In this document: one piece after another, positions 39,812 through 49,299 of the stretch
Layout of the letters: the number at the start of each line of letters is the position of its first letter
Numbering within the stretch: the first letter of the stretch is position 1
Origin: Winogradskyella sp.
GTDB taxonomy: Bacteria; Bacteroidota; Bacteroidia; Flavobacteriales; Flavobacteriaceae
Assembly: GCF_013213835.1 (NCBI RefSeq)
Contig: NZ_JABSSU010000007.1
Location: 168,758 to 232,757, forward strand
Direction: 5' to 3'
Length of the DNA: 64,000 nucleotides
Program-made: the position numbers and the translations under genes
The notes under the pieces: model-generated
The model's input: the letters and a program-made list of their open reading frames with translations, nothing else
The model's database searches: none
Told to the model about the DNA's origin: nothing

Positions 39812-41959
39812 ATGAACCTCTTACCATTCATTATTTCTAAAACCCAGCTGTCAGAAACTAGTGTAAAAAACACACTAAGGCTTTTAGATGAAGACTGCAC
39901 TGTTCCGTTTATTTCACGATACAGAAAAGAACAAACAGGGAATCTTGATGAAGTAGAAATTGGAAGTATTGTTACGTTAAAAGCGCAATTTGAAGCTTTA
40001 CAAAAACGTAAATCGAATATTCTTAAGACTTTAGAAGAAGATAAGGTTTTAACTGCAGAGCTTCAGAAGAAAATAGAACAAGCTGAAGATGTAACAACAC
40101 TAGAAGACCTTTATTTACCTTATAAAAAGAAACGCAAAACCAAAGCCGAAACTGCTCGCAAAAATGGTTTAGAACCATTGGCTAAAATCATAATGAGTCA
40201 AAATGCAAATGATATTGACTCAATTGCATTTAGATATACAAAAGGTGCTGTAACTTCTGAAGAGGAAGCGCTTGAAGGTGCGCGTCATATTATAGCTGAA
40301 TGGATTAGCGAGCGTACAGATATTAGGAATAATATTCGTTACCAATTAGAGCGTTTTGCGACGATTAACACAAAAGTTGTTAAAACAAAATCTGGCGATA
40401 CTTCGACTGCGGTCAGCACAAGCGAAAAAGCTCAAAAATTTAGAGATTATTTCGATTGGTCTGAGTCCTTGAGTCGCATACCTTCACATCGATTACTAGC
40501 TATTCTTAGAGCAGAGCAAGAAGGCTTTATTCGTGTAAAAATAGAAATTGACGATGAACGTGCTTTAACTAAAATTGAAGACCGAATCATCAAATCAAAT
40601 AATGCTTGCGCTGACCAAATAGAATTAGCTATTAAAGATGCATACAAACGATTATTATTACCATCTTTAACCAACGAAGCGCTTCAAAACGCAAAAGCAA
40701 AAGCAGATGATGCTGCTATAAAAGTGTTTTCAAAAAACTTAAAACAATTGCTTTTAGGTGCACCTGTTGGAGAAAAACGTGTATTAGCCATTGACCCAGG
40801 ATTTAGAACAGGTTGTAAAATTGTTTGTCTTGATGAAAAAGGCGCTTTGAAGCATAACGAAACCATTTATCCGCATCCACCAAAACAAGATACTATTGGT
40901 GCAATGAAAAAAATTAGCTCATTAGCAGATGCTTACAAAATTGAAGCTATTGCCATTGGTAACGGAACAGCTTCAAGAGAAACCGAAGCTTTGGTTCGTA
41001 AAATTAGATTTAGAAACGATATTGAAGTATATGTGGTGAGTGAAGCTGGAGCAAGTATTTACTCTGCTTCAAAAATTGCTCGTGAGGAATTTCCAAATTA
41101 CGATGTTACTGTACGTGGTTCGGTGTCTATTGGAAGACGTTTACAAGACCCATTAGCAGAATTGGTAAAGATTGATGCCAAATCTATTGGTGTTGGTCAA
41201 TACCAACACGATGTGGACCAAACCAAACTAAAAACAAGTCTAGATACTGTTGTTGAGAGTTGTGTGAATGCTGTTGGTGTTAATATCAATACTGCAAGTA
41301 AATCACTATTAAGTTATGTATCTGGTATTGGACCAAAACTCGCCGAAAATATTATTGCTTATAAAAACGAAAATGGTGTTTTTACCTCTAGAAATGATAT
41401 TAAAAATGTACCACGTTTGGGTGGAAAAGCGTTTGAACAAAGCGCAGCGTTTTTAAGAATTAAAGGTGCCACTAATCCGTTAGATGATTCGGCAGTGCAT
41501 CCAGAACGTTATGCCTTGGTAAAACAAATAGCTAAAGACGAAGGTAAATCTATAGAAGATCTCATTGGCAATTCTGAAGCACTCAAAAAGACTAATTTAA
41601 AGACATACATTTCAGACGATGTTGGTTTACCAACACTCGAAGACATCATCAAAGAACTTGAGAAACCAGGTTTAGATATCAGAGAAAAAGCCAAGGTATT
41701 TACCTTTAATCAAAACATAAAAACCATTAACGATTTAAGAGAAGGCCAACTGCTTCCAGGAATAGTGAATAACATTACCAACTTTGGTTGTTTTGTTGAT
41801 GTTGGTATTAAAGAAAGTGGCTTAATTCATGTATCTAATTTATCAGATTCTTATGTTAGTGATGTCAATGAGCATGTGAATTTACATCAACAAATTATTG
41901 TGAAAGTTTTAGACGTAGATTTGCAACGTAAGCGTATACAATTGAAATTGCATAAATAA
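39812..41959 (+). CDS. tex: Tex-family RNA-binding transcription accessory protein
   Basis: The 715-residue protein has the Tex architecture: an N-terminal helical domain with FISRYRKEQTGNLDEVEI, a YqgF-like nuclease fold (VLAIDPGFRTGCKIVCLDEKG), tandem helix-hairpin-helix motifs (NTASKSLLSYVSGIGPKLAENIIAYK) and a C-terminal S1 domain (GQLLPGIVNNITNFGCFVDVGIKESGLIHVSNLSD). Tex binds nucleic acid and influences transcription. It is a single gene. Confidence 0.93.
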   Translation: MNLLPFIISKTQLSETSVKNTLRLLDEDCTVPFISRYRKEQTGNLDEVEIGSIVTLKAQFEALQKRKSNILKTLEEDKVLTAELQKKIEQAEDVTTLEDLYLPYKKKRKTKAETARKNGLEPLAKIIMSQNANDIDSIAFRYTKGAVTSEEEALEGARHIIAEWISERTDIRNNIRYQLERFATINTKVVKTKSGDTSTAVSTSEKAQKFRDYFDWSESLSRIPSHRLLAILRAEQEGFIRVKIEIDDERALTKIEDRIIKSNNACADQIELAIKDAYKRLLLPSLTNEALQNAKAKADDAAIKVFSKNLKQLLLGAPVGEKRVLAIDPGFRTGCKIVCLDEKGALKHNETIYPHPPKQDTIGAMKKISSLADAYKIEAIAIGNGTASRETEALVRKIRFRNDIEVYVVSEAGASIYSASKIAREEFPNYDVTVRGSVSIGRRLQDPLAELVKIDAKSIGVGQYQHDVDQTKLKTSLDTVVESCVNAVGVNINTASKSLLSYVSGIGPKLAENIIAYKNENGVFTSRNDIKNVPRLGGKAFEQSAAFLRIKGATNPLDDSAVHPERYALVKQIAKDEGKSIEDLIGNSEALKKTNLKTYISDDVGLPTLEDIIKELEKPGLDIREKAKVFTFNQNIKTINDLREGQLLPGIVNNITNFGCFVDVGIKESGLIHVSNLSDSYVSDVNEHVNLHQQIIVKVLDVDLQRKRIQLKLHK

Positions 41960-42203
41960 CTAGAACTCTACTATGCATTTCATCCTGTTTCTTAACAAGA
42001 ACTTTCTGTTTACAGACTAGAAAACTAACTATATCTGCAAATTCAGTTAATCTTTTCTAACAAAAAGTTAAATCAACAATTCTTATTTATGCTTTTCAGT
42101 AATTTCACATAAAAAAGCTTCAATTAATTAGAAATGTCATTCTAAAAATTATAACACATTGTCTTTTCTACATCATTAGTTGTAAGCTTCAAACTATTCA
42201 AAT

Positions 42204-44621
42204 ATGATTAAGTCATCTAAAGTTTACGCTGTTATTTCATTACTTTTTTTCTTTTGTTCAATATTAAGTTATTCTCAAGAACAATCTAGTTTTTTAAAAA
42301 GCTATACTGATTATACCGAAGCATCGAGAGAGATAATACATGTGCACCTTAATAAATCAGCTTACCTAGAAGGTGAAGATATCGGATTCACAGCATATGT
42401 GTTTGATAAGTCTACAAAACAACCATCTTTGTCTACCACAAACTTGTATGTCAACTTAGTTGATGATACTAATAATGTGGTGAAAAAGGCACTTCTAAAA
42501 GTTGACAATGGTGTGGCATCAAATGTATTTACGATTGATACTACATTAACTACAGGTAATTATACGTTTAAAGCCTACACGAATTGGATGCGCAATTTTA
42601 ATGAAAGAAATTACTTCGAAGAACATATAGAAATTATCAATCCCAACGATTCAAAAAAGCCGAAAACGAAGGTGGCATCAAAAAATTTTGACGCCCAATT
42701 TCTGCCAGAAGGTGGGCACCTTTTAAACGGTGTCATAAATAATATTGGCGTTATTATTAAGGATCATAACGGTTATGGCATAGCTAATGTAAAAGGTAAA
42801 GTCTATGACGATAATAACCAATTCATTACTGAATTTGAAGTCAACCAACTAGGAATAGGCAAGTTTTTATTATTAGCACAATCTAACACTAGCTATAAAA
42901 TAAAACTAAATAAAAACGGTAATATTTACGACTTCAAGCTAAATAGTATTATAGAACCTATTGGGGTAACCTTATCCGTTACAAGTCATAGAGGAAAAAC
43001 TATTGTCGCTCTCACCACAAATAAAGAAAGTCTCTCTTATGTAAAAGATAAAACATATACCCTTGCACTGCACAATGGCAATGAGATGAAGGTTATGGCG
43101 CTTACATTTGAGAATGAAACCTCTATTGTAAAAGTATTCAATCAAAGTTCTTTGCCTTCAGGCATGAACATTTTCACTTTATTCAATGAAAATAATAAAC
43201 CTATTGCTGAGCGTCTTTATTTTAACTATGATGGCATTGAAATTTTAAAAACAACACAACCAATTAAAACTCAATTTGGAGATTCATTACGCTTAAAGTT
43301 TAAGGTTAATGACATTGATCCTAAAGCGTATAATAATATGAGTATTTCAGTACTTCCGAAAGAAACGAAATCCTATAACCACCATCAAAATATATTAACA
43401 AACACTTATTTAAAATCCTATGTAAATGGTTATGTAGAAAATGCCAGATATTACTTTACTGATATTACAGAGGACAAAAAACGTGATTTAGATAATTTGT
43501 TAATTACCCAAGGCTGGAGTAGTTACGATTGGAATAACATTTTTAGAGGTAAACCCATCCTAAGTCATAATTTTGAAGTTGGTATTAATGTCAAAGCTAA
43601 CCTTTCATCTGAAGAATCTAAAAAAGACAAATCCTCTAACACTTTAATCTATGCCTTGGATGATAACGGATTTGATGTAAGCGAAGTTAAAAAAGGTGAT
43701 AGAAATCACCTAATAGAAAACTTATTCCCTTTTGATAACAGTACCGTAAGCTTTTCTAAGATAACCGAAAATAATAAAATGGAAATACCATCTATGTATC
43801 TTCAATTTTTTCCAAATAAAATTCCTTCTTTCAATACTGGTAAAGAACAATCAATATTACAAACAAGATCAGTTTCAGATATTTTTTCAGAACAGAGTTA
43901 TCAAAGTAATGTAGTACTTGAAACCAACGACGATATTCAAGAATTAGATGAAGTATTGCTGCAATCACAAATTAGCTCAACTATACAGCGCCAAAATGAA
44001 TTATCTAATGGACGCTTTGGAAGAGTAACTGTTGTAGACGAATCAATGGGAAACACCTACTTATTTTTAAGTGATTATTTAAGGTCAAAAAATATTATTG
44101 TAAATGAAGGCGTAGGGGAATTTACGGTGAGGTTTTTGTACTCAGGAGCTGCGAGAGGTCCAGGTAATAATGGAGGACCTACTAATGCAAATATTTTTTT
44201 AGATGATTTGTTGTTATTAGACACTAGTATTCTTAACCGCTTTTTGATGAAAAATATTGATTATCTCGAAATTAATCGTTGGGGAATGGGAGATGGTATA
44301 CGAAGTCCATATGGATTTATTAGAATCTACACCAAGGATTTGAAAGTATTAAAATCTAATAAAATTACAGCTAGATCTTATGAATTCCCACTAACCTTTA
44401 CTGAGAAAAAACAATTTTATATCCCTAAGTACAGGTATAATAATGATGACTTTTTTAAGCACTACGGCACTATAGATTGGAAACCAAATGTAGCTGTCAA
44501 CAACAATGGTGAGATAAGTATAGTTATTGCAAAACCAGAAGTGCCTTTTAAACTACATATAGAAGGCATAGCAAATGATGGTGCATTTATTTCTGAAGAA
44601 AAAACGATAACATTAAATTAA
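42204..44621 (+). CDS. Large exported MG2/macroglobulin-like protein
   Basis: The 805-residue protein has a signal peptide (..FFCSILSYSQ). Near the N-terminus is a segment like the MG2 domain of alpha-2-macroglobulins (IIHVHLNKSAYLEGEDIGFTAYVFDKSTKQPS), followed by further beta domains. A weak plug-like segment lies near residue 660 (NANIFLDDLLLLDTSILNRFLMKNIDYLEINRW). Such proteins of Bacteroidota are thought to sit on the periplasmic face of the outer membrane. There is no thioester motif. Function is unknown. Confidence 0.65.
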   Translation: MIKSSKVYAVISLLFFFCSILSYSQEQSSFLKSYTDYTEASREIIHVHLNKSAYLEGEDIGFTAYVFDKSTKQPSLSTTNLYVNLVDDTNNVVKKALLKVDNGVASNVFTIDTTLTTGNYTFKAYTNWMRNFNERNYFEEHIEIINPNDSKKPKTKVASKNFDAQFLPEGGHLLNGVINNIGVIIKDHNGYGIANVKGKVYDDNNQFITEFEVNQLGIGKFLLLAQSNTSYKIKLNKNGNIYDFKLNSIIEPIGVTLSVTSHRGKTIVALTTNKESLSYVKDKTYTLALHNGNEMKVMALTFENETSIVKVFNQSSLPSGMNIFTLFNENNKPIAERLYFNYDGIEILKTTQPIKTQFGDSLRLKFKVNDIDPKAYNNMSISVLPKETKSYNHHQNILTNTYLKSYVNGYVENARYYFTDITEDKKRDLDNLLITQGWSSYDWNNIFRGKPILSHNFEVGINVKANLSSEESKKDKSSNTLIYALDDNGFDVSEVKKGDRNHLIENLFPFDNSTVSFSKITENNKMEIPSMYLQFFPNKIPSFNTGKEQSILQTRSVSDIFSEQSYQSNVVLETNDDIQELDEVLLQSQISSTIQRQNELSNGRFGRVTVVDESMGNTYLFLSDYLRSKNIIVNEGVGEFTVRFLYSGAARGPGNNGGPTNANIFLDDLLLLDTSILNRFLMKNIDYLEINRWGMGDGIRSPYGFIRIYTKDLKVLKSNKITARSYEFPLTFTEKKQFYIPKYRYNNDDFFKHYGTIDWKPNVAVNNNGEISIVIAKPEVPFKLHIEGIANDGAFISEEKTITLN

Positions 44622-44642
44622 TTAAAAAGTTAATACGATCTC

Positions 44643-45545
44643 ATGCTTAAGATAGCATATCACCCTATTTATAAACATCCTTTACCAGAAGGTCATAGGT
44701 TTCCGATGATAAAGTATGAGCTTTTACCTGAGCAATTGCTGCATGAAGGTACCTGCATAAATGATAATTTCTTTGAACCAGAAACACCTAACGACAAGTA
44801 TATTTTAGCAGTACATACACCAGAATATTACTATGATTTAGTCAATATAACTTTAGACCAAAGAGCCGCTAGAAAAATTGGGTTTCCACTAAGCGAAGTG
44901 TTAGTAGAGCGTGAAGTTATCATTGCTGATGGTACTATTCAATCTAGTTTACATGCATTGGAATATGGCATAGCAATGAACATTGCAGGTGGCACACATC
45001 ATGCCTATACAGATAGAGGTGAAGCCTTTTGCTTGTTGAATGACCAAGCTATTGGAGCAAGATACTTACAATCTAAAAAATTGGCTAGCAAAATTTTAAT
45101 TGTAGATTTAGATGTGCATCAAGGTAACGGCACTGCTGAGATTTTTCAAAATGACAATTCTGTATTTACCTTCTCAATGCACGGTAAGGCCAATTATCCC
45201 TTCAAAAAAGAAAAAAGTGATTTAGATATTGCCTTAGAAACCAATACTGGTGACGAGGATTATTTAGACATCTTATATCAGACACTTCCTAAACTTATAA
45301 ATGAGGTTCAACCAGACTTTATTTATTATTTGAGTGGTGTAGATATTATAGCAAGTGACAAGTTAGGTAAGTTAGGTCTAACCATTAATGGTTGTAAAGA
45401 ACGTGACCGTTTTGTCCTTCAAACTTGTAAAGAACATAATATTCCTGTGATGTGCTCAATGGGTGGTGGATATTCACCCGACATAAAGGTTATTGTTGAA
45501 GCTCATGCTAATACATTTAGACTAGCACAAGAGATTTTTTTCTAA
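44643..45545 (+). CDS. Histone deacetylase/acetylpolyamine amidohydrolase-fold enzyme
   Basis: The 300-residue cytoplasmic protein has the arginase-deacetylase fold. The paired His residues lie in NIAGGTHHAYTDRGEAFC, zinc ligands in ILIVDLDVHQGNGTAEIF, and the last ligand Asp in YYLSGVDIIASDKLGKL. It likely removes acetyl groups from lysine, polyamines or similar amines. It lies 21 nt after the MG2-like gene and 39 nt before the AraC regulator. Confidence 0.88.
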   Translation: MLKIAYHPIYKHPLPEGHRFPMIKYELLPEQLLHEGTCINDNFFEPETPNDKYILAVHTPEYYYDLVNITLDQRAARKIGFPLSEVLVEREVIIADGTIQSSLHALEYGIAMNIAGGTHHAYTDRGEAFCLLNDQAIGARYLQSKKLASKILIVDLDVHQGNGTAEIFQNDNSVFTFSMHGKANYPFKKEKSDLDIALETNTGDEDYLDILYQTLPKLINEVQPDFIYYLSGVDIIASDKLGKLGLTINGCKERDRFVLQTCKEHNIPVMCSMGGGYSPDIKVIVEAHANTFRLAQEIFF

Positions 45546-45559
45546 TCATTGTAAGGTTA

Positions 45560-45576
45560 CTAGGGAAATATTGACA
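45560..45576 (+). promoter_or_regulatory. 17-bp putative operator copy 1, before the AraC regulator
   Basis: CTAGGGAAATATTGACA ends 8 nt before the regulator ATG. A second copy (15 of 17 identical) lies directly after the regulator stop, before the peptide-AhpD-cupredoxin genes. The pairing suggests binding by the regulator itself. Confidence 0.5.
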
Positions 45577-45584
45577 ACCTATAC

Positions 45585-46424
45585 ATGATTAAAGAATTTA
45601 GAGAATTTAGCACTGGTGCAATTTTAAATATAGCCAATGAGTCCCTATTAGAGCCTTTTAAAACCACTAAGCCTATAGGCCTTTTTACATTTATATGGAC
45701 GAAGGATTCAGAAGCCCATTTTGAAGTAGATGGAGTTCCTTTTACATTAGAGGGAAATACTATTTTAGCACTTACACCAGTACAAAATTTTAGGTTAATA
45801 GAAGGCAAAAATTTAATTGTCTATCAATTTAATAGAGAGTTTTACTGTATTAAAGACCACGATAAAGAAGTTGGCTGTGCAGGTCTAATTTTCTTCGGAA
45901 ATGATTTTATTCCGATCATTACCTTATCAGAAAATGAACAAACTAAATTCTCGTTATTGCATGAAGTTTTTCTTGACGAACTAGATACTAAAGACAATAT
46001 TCAAGCTGAAATGCTGAGAATGCTCATGGCGCGTTTTATGATAAAAGCGACACGGATTCTCAAAAACAGTTCTGATACCTTAAAATCTGAAGCCTCTAAA
46101 ATAGACCTACTCAGACACTTTAATGTCCTTGTGGAAAGCCATTTTAAAGAGGAACATAGTGTAGCCTTTTATGCAGAAAAACTATTTAAATCACCCAAAA
46201 CACTTTCTAACACCTTTGCTAAGTTCAAAAAAAGTCCATTAAAAATAATTCATAATAGAATTATTCTTGAAACCAAACGACAATTATTGTATACTGATAA
46301 AACCGCCAAAGAAATTGCCTATGACATTGGTTTTGATGATGCGTCTCACCTAAGTCGTTTATTCAAAAAAATTACCTCTTTATCACCTTCGCAATTTCAA
46401 AAACAACACAAAAACAGTCATTAG
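45585..46424 (+). CDS. AraC-family transcriptional regulator
   Basis: The 279-residue protein has an N-terminal cupin-like sensing domain (FTFIWTKDSEAHFEVDGVPFTLEGNTILALTP) and a C-terminal HTH pair (about 175-275; SVAFYAEKLFKSPKTLSNTFAKF and AKEIAYDIGFDDASHLSRLFKKITSLSPSQF). It probably controls the three genes that follow, since the same 17-bp element occurs before its own start and before them. Confidence 0.88.
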   Translation: MIKEFREFSTGAILNIANESLLEPFKTTKPIGLFTFIWTKDSEAHFEVDGVPFTLEGNTILALTPVQNFRLIEGKNLIVYQFNREFYCIKDHDKEVGCAGLIFFGNDFIPIITLSENEQTKFSLLHEVFLDELDTKDNIQAEMLRMLMARFMIKATRILKNSSDTLKSEASKIDLLRHFNVLVESHFKEEHSVAFYAEKLFKSPKTLSNTFAKFKKSPLKIIHNRIILETKRQLLYTDKTAKEIAYDIGFDDASHLSRLFKKITSLSPSQFQKQHKNSH

Positions 46425-46437
46425 GGAAAAATTGACA
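46421..46437 (+). promoter_or_regulatory. 17-bp putative operator copy 2, before the AhpD-cupredoxin genes
   Basis: TTAGGGAAAAATTGACA differs from the copy at 45560-45576 at two of 17 positions. It overlaps the last bases of the regulator gene and lies 78 nt before the 52-residue ORF. Confidence 0.5.
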
Positions 46438-46515
46438 TGCCACAAGGTAATATGAACATTCTTTAGCCTTGTTATCGGTCGCATCTTTGCAATGTAAAAT
46501 TAAAACAACGTAAAG

Positions 46516-46674
46516 ATGAATTTAAAACATACTTCCATTTTCAATCTGATAGAAATTTTCAGAAAAGGAAAGCAGCAGGTTCAACATACCATTAATCCAA
46601 AAACACATTGTGAGCAAAAACACATTCACGATTTCTATTGTGATAGTGAAAGACCACATCTTAATATTCGATAA
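46516..46674 (+). CDS. Small Cys/His-containing peptide (52 aa)
   Basis: The reading frame starts at an ATG and encodes 52 residues with a basic N-terminal half and a C-terminal cluster HCEQKHIHDFYC, a C-x3-H-x-H-x4-C pattern able to hold a metal. No export signal is seen. It lies between the regulator and the AhpD-like gene, 28 nt before the latter. I do not recognise a family, and its status as a gene rests on position and composition. Confidence 0.45.
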   Translation: MNLKHTSIFNLIEIFRKGKQQVQHTINPKTHCEQKHIHDFYCDSERPHLNIR

Positions 46675-46702
46675 CAAATAATAAAACTAAAATTTAAAAA
46701 TT

Positions 46703-47251
46703 ATGAGCACATTTAATGTACCAACACGAGACGAAGTAAACGAGAACAATCAAGCAATTTTCGACAATCTTAAAAGTAAACTAGGATTTGTACCAAACCT
46801 TTATGCAACCTATGCACATAGCGATACAGCTTTAGAAAATTACTTATCATTTTCAAGCGCTAAAACATCGCTTTCTGCTAAAGAAAAAGAAGTTGTAAAC
46901 TTAGCTGTAAGCCAGGTAAATGACTGTATCTATTGTTTATCAGCACATACAGCAATTGGAAAAATGAACGGTTTTAATGATAATGAAATTCTAGAATTTA
47001 GAGCTGGTTATTCTTCTTCTAACGACAAATTAGATGCATTGGCAAAACTTGCAAAAAATGTAACCGAAAACAGAGGAAGAACAGATGCTTCTGTTATTGA
47101 AAACTTCTTCAATTCAGGCTATAACAAAGGAAATTTAATTGATGTAATTAGTCTAGTTGGGGACAAAACTATTTCAAATTACATCCACTCAACAACTCAA
47201 ATTCCAGTGGATTTTCCGTTAGCACAACAATTAGAAACCGCAACTGTTTAA
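46703..47251 (+). CDS. AhpD/carboxymuconolactone decarboxylase-family peroxidase-like protein
   Basis: The 182-residue protein has the AhpD motif VNDCIYCLSAHTAIGK with redox cysteines at 75 and 78 and His82. The first 50 residues (NNQAIFDNLKSKLGFVPNLYATYAHS) are typical of the subfamily of uncharacterised peroxidase-related enzymes. It likely reduces peroxides through the CxxC pair. It is part of the module with the AraC regulator and cupredoxin. Confidence 0.87.
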   Translation: MSTFNVPTRDEVNENNQAIFDNLKSKLGFVPNLYATYAHSDTALENYLSFSSAKTSLSAKEKEVVNLAVSQVNDCIYCLSAHTAIGKMNGFNDNEILEFRAGYSSSNDKLDALAKLAKNVTENRGRTDASVIENFFNSGYNKGNLIDVISLVGDKTISNYIHSTTQIPVDFPLAQQLETATV

Positions 47252-47295
47252 AAATTATTAATAATCAGAATCATAACACATAAAAATTAGGAATC

Positions 47296-47688
47296 ATGAA
47301 AAGAATCTTATCAATATTCGTAATCATCATAGCATTTAGTTTAAATGGAAATGCACAAGACAAAATGATGAAAAAAGAAATGGGTGCAAAAACAGTTACC
47401 CTAGAACAAACTAAAGGTGAATTTACACAGCAAAATTTAACCTTAACAGAAGGAAACTACATATTTGAAATTTCGAACAATAATGTAGGACACGATGTTG
47501 GTTTTGTCTTAGTAAAAAAGGGTGATGATGCCTCTAAGCCAGAAAATCATATTAAAACCGCTTATGTAACCAATGTTGTAAAAAACAACACCAAAGGACA
47601 ATCCAATATTACAACATTAGAAAAAGGTGAGTATGTGTATTTCTGTCCTTTAAACCCAACACCACAGTATACTTTAACTGTAGAATAA
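47296..47688 (+). CDS. Exported cupredoxin-domain protein
   Basis: The 130-residue protein has a signal peptide (..AFSLNGNAQ) and a cupredoxin-like beta sandwich. The His ligand is in NNVGHDVGFVLV and the Cys ligand in YFCPLNPTPQYTLTVE. The usual second His and the Met after the Cys are not visible, so the copper site would be altered or incomplete. It lies 44 nt after the AhpD-like gene and is followed by a terminator. Confidence 0.75.
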   Translation: MKRILSIFVIIIAFSLNGNAQDKMMKKEMGAKTVTLEQTKGEFTQQNLTLTEGNYIFEISNNNVGHDVGFVLVKKGDDASKPENHIKTAYVTNVVKNNTKGQSNITTLEKGEYVYFCPLNPTPQYTLTVE

Positions 47689-47705
47689 GATGAACAAAAA
47701 GCAAA

Positions 47706-47726
47706 GCGCAAGTGAATCACTTGCGT
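47706..47726. terminator. Bidirectional terminator
   Basis: The stem GCGCAAGTG / CACTTGCGT has a short loop and a T-run after it. It separates the cupredoxin gene from the convergent slipin gene. Confidence 0.85.
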
Positions 47727-47740
47727 TTTTTTAACATCTC

Positions 47741-48838
47741 TTATTTGCCAGAGAAAATCTCCTTCAATTGAGAAACCATGTTACCATTACCAGATACTGT
47801 AATCTCGCCAATTTTATCGGCGATTTTTTCAACATATTCCATCTCTTTAAGCTTGTATAACATATCATTCTCTTCCATCAATTTCGCGGTGTTTAACAAA
47901 CTACGAGTAGAAGCTGTTTCTTCACGTCTCATAATAACATTGGCTTGAGCCTTCTTTTGTGCGATTAAAACTTGGTTCATTATTTCTTTCATTTCACCAG
48001 TTAAAATCACATCTCTGATACCACAGTTCAATATAGTTACACCTAACTTTGACGCACTTGTTTTTACATCTTCAAATACGGCTTCTGCAATATTATCTTT
48101 ACGCTCTAACAATTCATCTAGAGTATAGGCACCTACATAGGCACGTAATACTAACTGCATTGTTATGTACAATTGCTTCTCGTAATCCTTGTTTTCTAAA
48201 AGTGCTTTTTCTACATCGGTAACTTTATACTGTGTGTAAAAGTTAATTCTAATTGCAGCTTTATCTTTAGTTAACAATTCTTGTCCAGAAATTTCTAATT
48301 GTAACTGACGTAAATCTACCTTGGCAATTTTAATTGAGGTATCATTTTTCCAGAAACGATATGTACCACCATCTAATGTTTTAGTGTAAACATCATCTAC
48401 CAAGAAAACAGCCTTTTCGTAAGTGGCTACCTCAAAAGTTCTGATATATCTAGAGACTTCTAATTTTCCGAAAAGTGCCTTGTCTATATTTTCTGTAATA
48501 TAGATTTTGTTCAAATCGACCCTTAGATATTCACGATCAATTAAACCTTTCCAGAAGACATATCTTCCTGAAGTAAGAACAGATTTAAAGATGCCTTTTT
48601 CATATAGAAACACCAATTCACCGTCCTTTACATCTACTACATCGAGCATTTTTGCTAAGACCTCATCTTTTAACAAGATCTCTAATGCTACTGGTGCAGT
48701 AAACATAGTACTCAAATCAAACGTTACAATACGTTTATTGAAACCTAGCCAGTGTATTCCCTGTGTAATTACCTTTACGTAATCACCACCTCTAAATACC
48801 AAACCTACTTTTCCTGCGTTAATTCTTACTCGTAACAT
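47741..48838 (-). CDS. Slipin-type SPFH/band-7 protein
   Basis: The 365-residue protein has a C-terminal SPFH domain (about 170-330; LRQLQLEISGQELLTKDKAAIRINFYTQYKVTDVEKAL, YTLDELLERKDNIAEAV, GVTILNCGIRDVILTGEMKEIMNQVLIAQKKAQANVIMRREET) matching slipins. The N-terminal half contains three related units ending in WLGFNKRIVTFDL, FWKGLIDREYLRVDL and FWKNDTSIKIAKVDL. No clear membrane helix is seen, unlike classical slipins. Slipin genes of this kind are reported near RtcB-type RNA repair genes. Here it lies directly downstream of a tRNA-like array on the same strand. Its exact job is unknown. Confidence 0.85.
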   Translation of the reverse strand: MLRVRINAGKVGLVFRGGDYVKVITQGIHWLGFNKRIVTFDLSTMFTAPVALEILLKDEVLAKMLDVVDVKDGELVFLYEKGIFKSVLTSGRYVFWKGLIDREYLRVDLNKIYITENIDKALFGKLEVSRYIRTFEVATYEKAVFLVDDVYTKTLDGGTYRFWKNDTSIKIAKVDLRQLQLEISGQELLTKDKAAIRINFYTQYKVTDVEKALLENKDYEKQLYITMQLVLRAYVGAYTLDELLERKDNIAEAVFEDVKTSASKLGVTILNCGIRDVILTGEMKEIMNQVLIAQKKAQANVIMRREETASTRSLLNTAKLMEENDMLYKLKEMEYVEKIADKIGEITVSGNGNMVSQLKEIFSGK

Positions 48839-49299
48839 TGTTCTTAATTTTAAAATTAAACTTCAAATTTTGCCAACTAAGGCATATGGTAATGCATGTA
48901 ACGGACGGATTACCAACTTATAAATCACAGACGAGTACTGTAATTTAAGAGCATCTATTATTTTCCATTTTAAAAAGCAGTAGATTGCAAATCATCTCAA
49001 TGGTATGGAACAACTATTGATAACCTTTGCCATAATTAGTGTAATGAAAGCCAGCAAACAGAAACATTTGTTTTACAGGTTTACCTTTAAACATTACAGT
49101 AACTATTTTAAGAGATTACTGCTTAGAAATTCTGAATACCTTTAAGATTGCTTTAGAATAACCGCTATCAATTGATAGTTGAAATAAAAAAGCCAATTCA
49201 CAACCTATGCTTTTTGTCGTTTTTGTGAGCAGTTGACAGACTGCGTGGCTATCAGTTTTACAAGATGATAAGCTTTGGTGGACATACTTTGCCCTAAAG
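48839..49299 (-). other. Spacer between tRNA-like array and slipin gene
   Basis: No convincing protein gene was seen. On the minus strand the part nearest the array holds hairpins (GCTTT/AAAGC, GCAGT/ACTGC and the palindrome CTATCAATTGATAG at about 49167-49180). From 49100 to 48839 I see no clear promoter or conserved motif before the slipin start. Confidence 0.4.
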
